A model generated the notes under the pieces. It was not told the origin of the DNA. It searched no databases and saw nothing but the letters and a program-made list of their open reading frames with translations. DNA of 64,000 bases from Polaromonas sp. CG_9.7 (lineage in GTDB: Bacteria > Pseudomonadota > Gammaproteobacteria > Burkholderiales > Burkholderiaceae_C), in the NCBI RefSeq assembly GCF_015752205.1, contig NZ_JADOVG010000001.1, forward strand, positions 310,001 to 374,000. The letters are read 5' to 3'. Numbering within the stretch: the stretch's first letter is position 1; each line of letters starts with the position of its first letter. Positions 55,401 through 64,000 of this stretch are shown piece after piece. A program made the translations under genes and the position numbers.

Positions 55401-56963
55401 TCAAATGCTGGTGACAGCAATGTCCTTGAACTCGTTCATCGCAATCTTTTTCTGCCATTCGGCCGGGCCGGTGATATGGGCGCTGGTCCCGCCCGAGTCC
55501 ACCGCCACGGTCACCGGCATGTCGACCACGTCAAATTCATAGATCGCTTCCATGCCCAGGTCGGCAAAACCGACGACTTCGGCATGCTTGATGGCCTTGG
55601 ACACCAGGTAAGCGGCGCCGCCGACAGCCATCAGGTAGGCGCTCTTGTGCTTCTTGATGGCTTCGATGGCGACCGGGCCGCGCTCGGCCTTGCCGACCAT
55701 CGAGATCAGGCCGGTCTGCGCCAGCATCATTTCGGTGAAGCCATCCATGCGTGTCGATGTCGTCGGGCCGGCCGGGCCGACCGCTTCGCCCTTGACCGGA
55801 TCGACCGGGCCAACGTAGTAAATCACGCGGTTGGTGAAATCGACCGGCAACTTTTCGCCCTTGGCCAGCATGTCGGCAATGCGCTTGTGCGCGGCGTCGC
55901 GGCCGGTCAGCATCTTGCCGTTGAGCAGCAGCGTCTGGCCGGGTGTCCAACTGGCGACTTCTTCCTTGGTCAGGGTGTTCAGATCGACCTTCTTGCTCTT
56001 GACGTAGTCAGGCGCCCAGTTCACGTCGGGCCAGGTGTCAAGCGATGGTGGCGTCAGGTAGACCGGGCCGCTGCCATCCATCACGAAATGCGCGTGGCGC
56101 GTGGCGGCGCAGTTCGGGATCATCGCGACCGGCTTGCTGGCGGCGTGCGTCGGGTACATCTTGATTTTCACGTCGAGCACGGTGGTCAGGCCGCCCAGGC
56201 CCTGCGCACCAATGCCCAGGGCGTTGACTTTGTCGAACAATTCCAGCCGCAGGGCCTCGACCTTGGTCAGCGCTTCGCCGCCGGTCTTGGCGCTGGCGGC
56301 CTTGGCTTGCAATTCATACATGTCCAGGTCGTCCATCAGGCTTTCTTTGGCCATCAGCACGGCTTTTTCAGCGGTGCCGCCAATGCCGATGCCGAGCATG
56401 CCGGGCGGGCACCAGCCGGCACCCATTGTTGGAACGGTCTTGAGCACCCAGTCCACCACCGAGTCGCCGGGGTTGAGCATGGCCATCTTGCTTTTGTTCT
56501 CGGAGCCGCCGCCCTTGGCCGCAACGGTCACTTCCAGCATGTTGCCGGGAACGATTTCAGTCGAGATCACCGCCGGCGTGTTGTCCTTGGTGTTTCTGCG
56601 GTCAAACTGCGGATCGGCCACGACCGAAGCGCGCAGCGTGTTGTCCGGGTGGTTGTAGCCTTGGCGAACGCCTTCGTTGATGGCGTCGTCTATGCTTCCG
56701 GTGAAGCCGTCCCAGCGAACGTCCATGCCGACTTTTAAAAACACGTTGACGATGCCGGTGTCCTGGCAGATCGGGCGGTGGCCGGTGGCGCTCATCTTGC
56801 TGTTGGTCAGAATCTGGGCAATCGCATCCTTCGCCGCCGGGCTTTGTTCGCGTTCGTAGGCACGCGCCAGGTGAGCAATGTAGTCGGCCGGGTGGTAGTA
56901 GCTGATGTACTGCAGGGCAGCGGCAACGGATTCGATGAGGTCGGCTTGTTTGATCGTGGTCAT
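55401..56963 (-). CDS. fumA: class I fumarate hydratase ([4Fe-4S])
   Basis: Reversible hydration of fumarate to malate by an oxygen-sensitive cluster enzyme; single 520-residue chain. Cluster cysteines are in ICQDTGIVNVF, IPNCAATRHAHF and AGWCPPGMLGIGIGG. The C-terminal half contains GPTTSTRMDGFTEMMLAQTG. The start at 56963 (MTTIKQADLIES) is chosen on homology; the ribosome site is weak and longer in-frame starts exist. It is divergent from fumC across 110 bases. Confidence 0.95.
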   Translation of the reverse strand: MTTIKQADLIESVAAALQYISYYHPADYIAHLARAYEREQSPAAKDAIAQILTNSKMSATGHRPICQDTGIVNVFLKVGMDVRWDGFTGSIDDAINEGVRQGYNHPDNTLRASVVADPQFDRRNTKDNTPAVISTEIVPGNMLEVTVAAKGGGSENKSKMAMLNPGDSVVDWVLKTVPTMGAGWCPPGMLGIGIGGTAEKAVLMAKESLMDDLDMYELQAKAASAKTGGEALTKVEALRLELFDKVNALGIGAQGLGGLTTVLDVKIKMYPTHAASKPVAMIPNCAATRHAHFVMDGSGPVYLTPPSLDTWPDVNWAPDYVKSKKVDLNTLTKEEVASWTPGQTLLLNGKMLTGRDAAHKRIADMLAKGEKLPVDFTNRVIYYVGPVDPVKGEAVGPAGPTTSTRMDGFTEMMLAQTGLISMVGKAERGPVAIEAIKKHKSAYLMAVGGAAYLVSKAIKHAEVVGFADLGMEAIYEFDVVDMPVTVAVDSGGTSAHITGPAEWQKKIAMNEFKDIAVTSI

Positions 56964-57073
56964 GGCTTTTCGATGAAGTGACGCAACGCCCGGTGATGGC
57001 GGTTGCTTTTGTTTACTTTTATTAGCGGCTATGCTGAAACCACCCTCCATTTTGACAGGTCAGGCCTTACACC

Positions 57074-58471
57074 ATGAGTACACCCTCCACCACGCGCAGC
57101 GAGCGCGACACCTTTGGCCCCATTGACGTCCCTGCAGACCGGCTGTGGGGCGCGCAGACCCAGCGTTCCCTGCAGAACTTCGACATTTCGGGCGAACGCC
57201 AGCCGGTCGAGTTGATCCGGGCGCTGGCCAAGGTCAAGCGGTCTTCGGCGCTGGTCAACCAGGCGCTGGGCCTGCAGGACGAGAAGAAAACCCGGGCCAT
57301 CGTGAATGCGGCCGATGAAGTCATTGCCGGCCGCCACCCGGACGAGTTCCCGCTGGTGGTCTGGCAGACCGGTTCGGGCACGCAAACCAACATGAACATG
57401 AACGAAGTGCTGGCCAACCGTGCCAGCGAATTGCTGGGCGGCGAGCGCGGCGATGCACGGCTCATCCATCCGAATGACGATGTGAACCGCAGCCAGTCGT
57501 CGAATGATGTGTTTCCTACAGCGATGCATGTGTCGGCGGTCATCGGCATCACCAACCGGCTGCTGCCGGCGCTGGAAAAACTGCGCGGCACGCTGGCGCA
57601 AAAAGCGCTGGACTTCGACGACATCGTGAAAATCGGCCGTACCCACTTGCAGGACGCCACGCCGCTGACGCTGGGTCAGGAATTTTCGGGCTATGCCGCC
57701 CAGCTGGCGCATGGCGAAAAGCATCTGCGCGATGCATTGCCGCACCTGCATGAACTGGCGCTGGGCGGCACCGCCGTGGGCACCGGGCTGAACGCACCGA
57801 AAGGCTATGCCGAGCAGGTTGCGGCCGAGCTGGCGCTGCTGACGGGGCTGCCGTTTGTCACCGCGCCCAACAAGTTCGAGGCGCTGGCGGGGTGCGACGC
57901 GCTGGTGCATGCCCACGGCGCGCTGAAAACCCTGGCGGCCAGCGTGATGAAAATTGCCAATGACGTGCGCTGGCTGGCCAGCGGGCCACGCAGCGGCATT
58001 GGCGAATTGAGCATTCCCGAAAACGAGCCCGGCTCGTCCATCATGCCGGGCAAGGTCAACCCGACGCAGAGTGAAGCGCTGACCATGCTGGCCGCGCAGG
58101 TGTTCGGCAACGATGTGGCGATCAATTTTGGTGGTGCGTCGGGCAATTTTGAGTTGAACGTGTTCCGGCCCATGATTGCGTACAACTTTTTGCAATCCGT
58201 TCGCCTTCTGGCCGACGGCATGGTCAGCTTCAACGACCATTGCGCCGTGGGCATCGAACCGAACCACGAGCGAATCGCTGAACTGGTGAGCCGTTCGCTG
58301 ATGCTGGTGACCGCGCTGAACCCGCACATTGGCTATGACAAGGCGGCGTTCATCGCCAAGAAGGCGCACAAGGAAGGAGTCAGCCTGCGCGAAGCGGCGA
58401 TTGCATCAAGCCATGTCACGGCAGAGGAATTCGACGCCTGGGTCGATGCGGCCAGCATGGTGGGTCGATAG
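57074..58471 (+). CDS. fumC: class II fumarate hydratase
   Basis: Iron-independent, oxidant-resistant fumarase of 465 residues, homotetrameric. Signature segments: [57 protein letters not shown] and the mobile catalytic loop [16 protein letters not shown]. It shares a 110-base control region with the divergent class I gene, which would allow a switch between the two under oxidative or iron stress. Confidence 0.97.
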   Translation: MSTPSTTRSERDTFGPIDVPADRLWGAQTQRSLQNFDISGERQPVELIRALAKVKRSSALVNQALGLQDEKKTRAIVNAADEVIAGRHPDEFPLVVWQTGSGTQTNMNMNEVLANRASELLGGERGDARLIHPNDDVNRSQSSNDVFPTAMHVSAVIGITNRLLPALEKLRGTLAQKALDFDDIVKIGRTHLQDATPLTLGQEFSGYAAQLAHGEKHLRDALPHLHELALGGTAVGTGLNAPKGYAEQVAAELALLTGLPFVTAPNKFEALAGCDALVHAHGALKTLAASVMKIANDVRWLASGPRSGIGELSIPENEPGSSIMPGKVNPTQSEALTMLAAQVFGNDVAINFGGASGNFELNVFRPMIAYNFLQSVRLLADGMVSFNDHCAVGIEPNHERIAELVSRSLMLVTALNPHIGYDKAAFIAKKAHKEGVSLREAAIASSHVTAEEFDAWVDAASMVGR

Positions 58472-58493
58472 CCTTCAAAGCGACACTTTCGTC

Positions 58494-59783
58494 ATGTCGG
58501 AAAAGCTTCTCTATCTGCTGCAGCGGCTGCTGCACAAAACCTGGGTGCGGTGCGCTCTGTTTTCTCTGTTGGCGCTGCTGGCCGTAACGCTGGCAAAGGT
58601 CCTCGGTCCGCTCATTCCCGAAGACATTGCGTTCAAGCTGGGGTCTGACTCCATCAGTAGCCTGCTCAACATTCTGGCCACCAGCATGCTGACCGTGTCA
58701 GTTTTTTCTGCGAGCACCATGGTGGCCTCGTTTTCGGCGGTGGCCAGCACGGCCACGCCGCGCGCGTCCCAGCTGTTGATCGAAGACAGCACCATCCAGA
58801 ATGCGCTGGCCACGTTTGTCGGGGCTTTTCTCTACAGCGTGATCGCGCTGATCGGACTCAATGCCCAGATTTATGCCGGTGGTGGGCGGCTGGTGCTGTT
58901 TGGTTTCACGCTTCTGGTCTTGCTGGTGGTGGTGATCGTGCTGCTGCGCTGGCTAGACTATCTGTCGGTGCTGGGGCGTCTGGGCGAAACCATCAGCCGG
59001 GTCGAAGCGGCCACCACCAAGGCGATGGCGCAACGCCTGAAAAAGCCTTTCATGGGTGGCATGAAACAAGCCGAAGGCGCCCGTGGCGAGCACACCCTGC
59101 GTGCGCCGGCCACCGGTTTTGTGCAACATGTATCGATGGATATCTTGCAGGAATGCGCGCAGCGCACCGGAGCCATGATTCACCTGCATGTCCAGCCAGG
59201 GGATTTTGTCGAGACCTCGATGGCGATTGCCACCAGCACGCGGGTGCTTGACCAGAAAGATTGCAAGGCGGTGGCTGATGCCGTGTTGATTGGTGCGTCA
59301 AGAACCTTTGACCACGACCCGCGTTTTGGGCTGCGGGTGATGGGCGAGATTGCTGCGCGCGCCTTGTCGCCTGCGGTGAATGACCCCGGCACGGCGATTG
59401 AAGTCCTGGCAACCGCCGTCAGGACGATGATCTACTGGGTCGATGAACAGCGGGCGCAAATCAACTGCATGGAATCCGAAGCTGCACAGGCAAACCATCC
59501 CGAGTTCGACCATGTGTCCGCGCCTCATATGCATGAGGCCTGCATGTTGACCGATGTGTTTGATCCGCTGGCCCGGCATGGCGCGCTGGCGGTGGATGTG
59601 GGCGTGGCGCTGCAGCACGCGCTGGCCTCTCTCAGGCGGCTGAACCACACGGCATTCAACGCGATGCTTGACCAGCTGTCCCGGGATGCCATCCGGCGGG
59701 CCGAGCATGCCGGCCTGTTCGAGCCCGATCTGGAGTGCCTGCGTGAAGCCGCGCTGTCAGAGCGTCAGGCCCGGCCTGGCTGA
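58494..59783 (+). CDS. DUF2254 membrane protein
   Basis: 429 residues from the ATG at 58494. Four hydrophobic helices lie in the N-terminal third (ALFSLLALLAVTLAKVLGPL, LLNILATSMLTVSVFSASTM, FVGAFLYSVIALIGLNAQIY, LFGFTLLVLLVVVIVLLRWL). The large cytoplasmic part carries the family segment RALSPAVNDPGTAIEVLATA and FDHDPRFGLRVMGEIAARAL. This matches DUF2254; the function is unknown. It follows fumC by 22 bases and may share its transcript. Confidence 0.87.
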   Translation: MSEKLLYLLQRLLHKTWVRCALFSLLALLAVTLAKVLGPLIPEDIAFKLGSDSISSLLNILATSMLTVSVFSASTMVASFSAVASTATPRASQLLIEDSTIQNALATFVGAFLYSVIALIGLNAQIYAGGGRLVLFGFTLLVLLVVVIVLLRWLDYLSVLGRLGETISRVEAATTKAMAQRLKKPFMGGMKQAEGARGEHTLRAPATGFVQHVSMDILQECAQRTGAMIHLHVQPGDFVETSMAIATSTRVLDQKDCKAVADAVLIGASRTFDHDPRFGLRVMGEIAARALSPAVNDPGTAIEVLATAVRTMIYWVDEQRAQINCMESEAAQANHPEFDHVSAPHMHEACMLTDVFDPLARHGALAVDVGVALQHALASLRRLNHTAFNAMLDQLSRDAIRRAEHAGLFEPDLECLREAALSERQARPG

Positions 59784-59878
59784 ACCGGCTGCGGGATGCG
59801 CGGTGCCCGGTAGCCAAAAGCCAGTGAAGGATCGCACTGCCGAACAGAATTTGAAGCGGTCATGAAAAAAGCGCTGCC

Positions 59879-59934
59879 GCTATTATTTAAATAGCTGGCA
59901 GCGCCCGTCCCGCTTGCGCAGAAGGCATTTTTAA
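59879..59934 (+). repeat. dispersed repeat copy at the 3' end of proX1
   Basis: GCTAT-TATTTAA-ATAGC, then GCTTGCGCAGAAGGC, ending three bases before the proX1 stop codon (as read on the plus strand). Confidence 0.65.
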
Positions 59935-59937
59935 TGC

Positions 59938-60951
59938 TTATTTGGCAGCAGCCATGGCTTGAGCGATCCAGCCGTCAAAGGTTTTCTGGTGCCCCTTGAT
60001 CCAGCCATCGGTATGACGCTCGATGTCTTGCTGCCTGTTCTCGCCATCATTCAGGCGCCTGTTTTGCGAGCTGATGTCGCCAATCGGCAGCACCATGATT
60101 TCAAACAGCTTGGCCGCTGCCGGGTTTTTTTCGACAAACACTTTGTTGGCCACGATGTACTCGTTGTTCAGTGGAAAGCCGTAGTTCTTGCCATTGGCCT
60201 GCTTGGTGTCCATGCCAGCCTGTACGCCGGGCATGGCTGAAAACGGCACTTCCAGCCACACCGATTCCTGGCCGGGGCGCAGCACATTGCTCAGCCAGTA
60301 AGGCGTCCACGCGTAGTACAGCACAGGCTTGCCGGCCTTGAAGCGGGCCACGGTGTCGGCGATCAGCGCGGGGTAGTTGCCCTGCGTGTAGGTGACGGTG
60401 TTGCGCAGCTTGAAGGTGGTGAGCTGGTGCTCGACGACGGCTTCACCGCCCCAACCGGCACTGGGGCCCACCAGGTTGGCCTTGCCATCGCCGGTGGTGT
60501 CAAACAGCTTGGCCAGTTTTGGGTCCGTGAGCTGTTCGATGCTGGTGATCTTGTACTGGTCGGCAGTTTTCTTGTCGATCATGTAGCCCTGTGCCGCACC
60601 GGCCGAATAAACGCCCTTGCGCGACAGCTTGGCGTCGCCACCGGCGTTTTTATAGAACTCGGCATGGTGCGGGTTCCAGTGGTTGGCCATCAAGGTGGCG
60701 TCGCCGTTGGCCACGGCGATGTGCGCCGTGGGGTAGGCGACTTCCTTGATCGGGCTGACGTCGTAACCGAGCTTTGTCAGGGCGCGGCTGACCAGCAGCG
60801 TTTGAAAGGTTTCCTCGACCAGATTGCTTTGCAGCGGCTGCACCTTGACGCCTTTGCCGGGCAGGTCGGCGGCAACGGCAGGCGTCGCCAGGCCCAGGGC
60901 GAGCAGGCCGCCAGCCAGCAGGGTGCGGGTGAAATTGCGGGTATTCATCAT
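59938..60951 (-). CDS. proX: ProX-type glycine betaine/proline-binding protein, copy 1
   Basis: 337 residues with a signal peptide ending ATPAVA. It resembles E. coli ProX throughout: [14 protein letters not shown], the aromatic box residues in [12 protein letters not shown] and [34 protein letters not shown], and the end [17 protein letters not shown]. It should capture compatible solutes in the periplasm for a ProVW-type importer. Unlike the other copies the two-cysteine loop is gone: the segment reads [14 protein letters not shown] instead of [14 protein letters not shown]. Ribosome site AAAGGAAG seven bases upstream. Confidence 0.92.
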   Translation of the reverse strand: MMNTRNFTRTLLAGGLLALGLATPAVAADLPGKGVKVQPLQSNLVEETFQTLLVSRALTKLGYDVSPIKEVAYPTAHIAVANGDATLMANHWNPHHAEFYKNAGGDAKLSRKGVYSAGAAQGYMIDKKTADQYKITSIEQLTDPKLAKLFDTTGDGKANLVGPSAGWGGEAVVEHQLTTFKLRNTVTYTQGNYPALIADTVARFKAGKPVLYYAWTPYWLSNVLRPGQESVWLEVPFSAMPGVQAGMDTKQANGKNYGFPLNNEYIVANKVFVEKNPAAAKLFEIMVLPIGDISSQNRRLNDGENRQQDIERHTDGWIKGHQKTFDGWIAQAMAAAK

Positions 60952-61015
60952 TCGGAATCTTCCTTTGAGTCAGGAGCGGGGGAAAGGCCGCCGGATGAGG
61001 CCGAAGCGATGCCAC

Positions 61016-61061
61016 TTGCTATTTATTTTTTATTCGATAGCGGATGGCGCTTTAAGGCCGC
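61016..61061 (+). repeat. dispersed repeat copy at the 3' end of proX2 (variant)
   Basis: GCTAT, 14 bases (twice the usual seven), ATAGC, then GCGCTTTAAGGCC. Confidence 0.5.
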
Positions 61062-61121
61062 GGATTCACGGCGGGGGTGAAGGCAGGGTTGCCTTGTTTC
61101 ATGTCACTGGTTCAGCAGCGA

Positions 61122-62138
61122 CTATTTCTGGGCGAGCTTCAGGGCTTGCGCGATCCAGCCGTCGAAGGTTTTCTGGTGTGCCTTGATCCAGCCGTCGGTA
61201 TGGCGTGCGATGTCTTGCTGCGAGCCTTGGCCGCTGTTCATCAGCTGGTTCTGGGCATTGACGTCGCCGATGGGCAGGACCATGACTTCAAACAGTTTGC
61301 CGGCCGAAGGGTACTTTTCGACAAAGGCCTTGGTCGCCACGATGCGGTGGGTGTTCAGCGGAAATCCATAGTTCTTGCCGTTGGGCAGTTTCGTGTCAAC
61401 CGTGCCCTGGTCCTCGGGCAGCGCCGTGAACGGCACTTCGAGCCAGGTGACTTCCTTGCCGGGACGCAGTACGCCGCTCAGCCAGTACGGCGTCCAGGTG
61501 TAGTAAAGAACGGGTTTGCCCTCTTTGTAGCGTGCCAGGGTGTCGGCGATCAGCGCGGCATAGTTCCCCTGCATGTGCGTCACGGTGTCGCGCAGTTTGT
61601 ACGCGGTGAACTGGTACTCCACCACGGCTTCGCAACCCCAGCCGGGGTTGCAGCCGGTCATGTTGGCCTTGCCGTCGCCGGTTGTGTCAAACAGCTTGGC
61701 CAGCTTGGGGTCCTGCAGCTGGTCGATGCGGGTGATGTTGTATTTTTCAGCGGTCTTTTTGTCGATCAGGTAGCCCTGCGCGGCGTTGGATACATAGCTG
61801 CCCAGACGCACCAGCTTGCTGTCACCCCCGGCATTTTTGTAGAAGTCGGCGTGCAGCGGGTCCCAATGGGTGGCCATGAAGGTGGCGTCGCCGTTGGAAA
61901 TCGCGACATGGGCGGCCGGGTAGTCGACTTCCTTGATGGGCTGCACGTCAAAGCCCAGTTTTTGCATGGCGCGGCTGGCCAGCAGGGTCTGGAAGGTTTC
62001 TTCGGCGGTGGAGCTTTGCAGCGGCTGCACCTTGACGCCCTTGCCAGGCAGGTCGGCAGCGGCTTGTGCAGAAAGGCCCAATGCCAGCAGGCTTGAAGCG
62101 ACCAGGGTTCGGGTGAAATGGCAGGTGTCGATCATCAT
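61122..62138 (-). CDS. proX: ProX-type glycine betaine/proline-binding protein, copy 2
   Basis: 338 residues; signal peptide ending SAQAAA, then [20 protein letters not shown]. Contains the cysteine loop [15 protein letters not shown], as in E. coli ProX, and the aromatic-box segments [12 protein letters not shown] and [16 protein letters not shown]. Close in sequence to copies 1, 3 and 4, with 170 bases separating it from copy 1. No permease or ATPase gene is in the window, so its transporter is either further along or elsewhere. Confidence 0.93.
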   Translation of the reverse strand: MMIDTCHFTRTLVASSLLALGLSAQAAADLPGKGVKVQPLQSSTAEETFQTLLASRAMQKLGFDVQPIKEVDYPAAHVAISNGDATFMATHWDPLHADFYKNAGGDSKLVRLGSYVSNAAQGYLIDKKTAEKYNITRIDQLQDPKLAKLFDTTGDGKANMTGCNPGWGCEAVVEYQFTAYKLRDTVTHMQGNYAALIADTLARYKEGKPVLYYTWTPYWLSGVLRPGKEVTWLEVPFTALPEDQGTVDTKLPNGKNYGFPLNTHRIVATKAFVEKYPSAGKLFEVMVLPIGDVNAQNQLMNSGQGSQQDIARHTDGWIKAHQKTFDGWIAQALKLAQK

Positions 62139-62243
62139 CTGTTGGGGGTTTCCTTTTGAAGTGAAGTGAAGTGAGGTGAGCGCGGGCAGGCTGCCCGGTG
62201 GTGCCAGTCCCTGCCTGAGTCGGGACCACTCGCACAGACATAT

Positions 62244-62304
62244 ATGCTATTTAATGAATAGCTGCTTATGCAATATAGATGTGCGCCAGAGGCTGATTTG
62301 GCTT
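62244..62304 (+). repeat. dispersed repeat copy at the 3' end of proX3
   Basis: GCTAT-TTAATGA-ATAGC, CTGCTTATGC, then GCGCCAGAGGCTGATTTGG; overlaps the proX3 stop codon by two bases. Confidence 0.7.
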
Positions 62305-63319
62305 ATTTTTTAGCCGCGTCCATGGCTTTGGATATCCAGCTGTCAAAGGTTTTTTGGTGCGACCTGATCCATCCGTCGGTATGCCGTTCGATGTCCTGCA
62401 GCGTGTTCTCGCCCTGGCTCATCCGCAGGTTTTGCGCGTTGATGTCGTTGACCGACACCTTCATGATCTCGAACAGCTTGCCTGCGGCCGGATTTTTGGT
62501 CACGAAATCCTTGCTGGCGACGATGTGCTGCGTGTTCACGACAAAGCCGTAGTTTTTGCCAGAAGGCTGCCTGGTGTCCACTTGGGGCCCTTTGCCCGGC
62601 AGTGACGAAAACGGCACGTCGAGCCACACCACGTCCTTTCCAGGGCGCAGCACGGCGCTGACCCAGTACGGCGTCCACGTGTAGTAGATGACAGGTTCAC
62701 CCTGTTTGAAGCGCGTGATGGTGTCGGCAATCAGCGCTGCGTAGGTACCTTGCTTGTGCGACACGGTGTCACGCAATTTGTAGGCGTCGATATGGTGGTC
62801 GATGATGTTCTCGCAGGCCCAGCCGGGCGTGCAGCCTGTCAGGTCGGCCTTGCCATCGCCGTCGGTGTCAAACAGCTTGGCAATCTTCGGGTCCTTGAGT
62901 TGCCCGATGTTGGTGATCTTGTAAGCGTCTGCAGTTTTTTTGTCGATCACATAGCCCTGCGCAGCGTTGTTTGAGTACACACCCTGGCGCGAGAGTTTGT
63001 CTTTACCGCCGGCGTTCTTGAAATAGTCGTCCTGTTGTGGATTCCAGTGGTCGGCCATGAAAGTCGCATCACCGTTGGCTATGGCGATATGCGCCGTGGC
63101 GTACTCCACCTCCTTGATGGGCTGAACGTCATAGCCAAGCTTTGCCAGTGCGCGGTTGACCAGCAGTGTCTGGAAGGTCTCTTCGGCCAGCGAGCTCTTG
63201 AGTGGCTGCACCTTGATGCCCTTGCCGGGTAAGTCGGCGGCGGCATGTGCGCCCAAGGTCAGCGTCAGCAGGCATGCCGCGAGCAAGGGTCGGGTGAAGT
63301 TGCGCGTTTTGATCGTCAT
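62303..63319 (-). CDS. proX: ProX-type glycine betaine/proline-binding protein, copy 3
   Basis: 338 residues starting [18 protein letters not shown] with a signal peptide ending GAHAA. Has [15 protein letters not shown] (cysteine pair kept), [12 protein letters not shown] and [18 protein letters not shown]. The start at 63319 has AAGGA 11 bases upstream and gives a normal signal peptide; longer in-frame starts do not. Confidence 0.93.
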   Translation of the reverse strand: MTIKTRNFTRPLLAACLLTLTLGAHAAADLPGKGIKVQPLKSSLAEETFQTLLVNRALAKLGYDVQPIKEVEYATAHIAIANGDATFMADHWNPQQDDYFKNAGGKDKLSRQGVYSNNAAQGYVIDKKTADAYKITNIGQLKDPKIAKLFDTDGDGKADLTGCTPGWACENIIDHHIDAYKLRDTVSHKQGTYAALIADTITRFKQGEPVIYYTWTPYWVSAVLRPGKDVVWLDVPFSSLPGKGPQVDTRQPSGKNYGFVVNTQHIVASKDFVTKNPAAGKLFEIMKVSVNDINAQNLRMSQGENTLQDIERHTDGWIRSHQKTFDSWISKAMDAAKK

Positions 63320-63415
63320 TGCCAAGGGAATCCTTTTTTTACTGAGCGGAGGGTGCAAAGGTGACATCGTCGCGTGAGTTACCGCCCACAACCTGCCCAT
63401 TTGCGCAGCGCACAA

Positions 63416-63476
63416 GCGCTATGGTTTATATAGCTGCTTGTGCTTTGAGAATCAGTGTGCGTGTCTGATTTTTCTT
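63416..63476 (+). repeat. dispersed repeat copy at the 3' end of proX4
   Basis: GCTAT-GGTTTAT-ATAGC, CTGCTTGTGC, then TGTGCGTGTCTGATTTTT, reaching the proX4 stop codon. Confidence 0.65.
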
Positions 63477-64000
63477 ACTTCTTGGCGACGGCCATGGATT
63501 GTGCAATCCAGCTGTCAAAGGTCTTTTGGTGTCCCTTGATCCATGCATCGGTGTGCTGCTCAATGTCTTTTTGCGAGTTCTCGCCATTTTTCATGCGCTG
63601 GTTCTGGGCGTTGATATCGCCGACGGGCAGCCTCATCACTTCGAACAACTTGGCAGCCGACGGGTTCTGGTCGGTGAAGGCCTTGTTGGCCACGATGCGC
63701 TGGGTGTTCAGCGTGAAGCCGTAGTTCTTGCCATTGGGCAACTTGGTGTCGAGCTTGGATTGCGCGCCAGGCAGCGACGAGTAAGGCACTTCGAGCCAGA
63801 CCACATCCTTGCCGGGACGCAGCACGCCGCTGATCCAGTACGGGGTCCAGGTGTAGTAAAGAACCGGCAGGCCTTTTTCGAAGCGGGTGATGGTGTCTGC
63901 CATCAATGCCGAGTAGGTGCCCTGCGCATGCGAGACGGTCTCGCGCAAGCCGAAGGCGGTGAGCTGGTGCTCAATCACGGCTTCGCAGCCCCAGCCGGGA
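63475..64000 (-). CDS. proX: ProX-type glycine betaine/proline-binding protein, copy 4 (5' part outside window)
   Basis: The C-terminal 174 codons are inside the window and the frame runs off the end. The first visible residues, [13 protein letters not shown], match the cysteine loop of copies 2 and 3. [20 protein letters not shown] and the end [20 protein letters not shown] follow. Stop at 63475. More copies or the ABC partners may lie beyond base 64000. Confidence 0.93.
   Translation of the reverse strand, partial: PGWGCEAVIEHQLTAFGLRETVSHAQGTYSALMADTITRFEKGLPVLYYTWTPYWISGVLRPGKDVVWLEVPYSSLPGAQSKLDTKLPNGKNYGFTLNTQRIVANKAFTDQNPSAAKLFEVMRLPVGDINAQNQRMKNGENSQKDIEQHTDAWIKGHQKTFDSWIAQSMAVAKK

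Noticed and set aside
1-64000. CRISPR arrays, prophage, insertion sequences, toxin-antitoxin or restriction systems
   Set aside because: No regularly spaced repeats, transposase, integrase, phage structural or nuclease motifs were seen in any gene of the window.

Overview
The window is a chromosomal stretch of a GC-rich betaproteobacterium. The gene order leuC-ecn-leuD-leuB-asd-fimV-truA-trpF-trpB-trpA, the block sdhCDAB-sdhE-gltA facing mdh-acnB, and the cysS-glycosylase-accA-tilS-lysC run point to Burkholderiales, family Comamonadaceae. Polaromonas or Rhodoferax are the closest fits, but the genus is an inference from memory of gene order, not a search. It is almost entirely core metabolism. 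I see no prophage, insertion sequence, CRISPR array or recognisable defence locus.

Layout. (1) 1-11.5 kb, minus strand: a long biosynthetic run from a LysR regulator through leucine synthesis (leuC, leuD, leuB, with an entericidin-like lipoprotein inside), aspartate-semialdehyde dehydrogenase, the polar hub protein FimV, the tRNA pseudouridine synthase TruA, and trpF-trpB-trpA (trpA cut by the window edge). (2) 11.7-23.6 kb: a TCA-cycle supercluster. A GntR/UTRA regulator heads sdhC-sdhD-sdhA-sdhB-sdhE-gltA on the minus strand. Divergently lie mdh, a CitE-like CoA lyase, a periplasmic protein of unknown function and acnB, closed by a strong terminator. Perfect palindromes in the shared control region are candidate operators. 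(3) 23.7-33 kb: a second-type hflK-hflC pair, a general-stress flavin-binding-fold protein, a large acnA, an FAD monooxygenase, a DUF4337 protein and a cytochrome b561. (4) 33-39.5 kb, minus strand: mgtA, mtfA, lpxH, two cyclophilins and a TPR protein. (5) 39.8-47.6 kb, plus strand: cysS, an AlkA-like glycosylase, accA, then an AT-richer two-gene insert (Wzz-like membrane protein plus an exported unknown), tilS, lysC and tRNA-Ser(GCU). (6) 47.7-54.4 kb: an AcrR-type repressor with a clear operator and an acrA-acrB-oprM efflux operon. (7) 54.5-59.8 kb: murI, class I fumarase, divergent class II fumarase and a DUF2254 membrane protein. (8) 59.9-64 kb: four tandem ProX-type glycine-betaine-binding protein genes, the last cut by the window edge.

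Functionally the window carries most of the TCA cycle: citrate synthase, both aconitases, succinate dehydrogenase with its flavinylation factor, both fumarase classes and malate dehydrogenase. The duplicated steps pair an oxidant-sensitive enzyme with a more robust one (acnB/acnA, class I/class II fumarase).

The most striking non-gene signal is a dispersed family of about 55-65 bp repeats, some 13 copies here. It is defined by GCTAT, seven A/T-rich bases, ATAGC, a variable middle, and a GCGC...AGAGGCC-like end. Copies sit mostly at the 3' ends of genes, once after each of the four proX genes, and in at least three cases inside reading frames (trpF, the CoA lyase and acnA). The two low-GC genes between accA and tilS are the best candidates for undescribed gene content.
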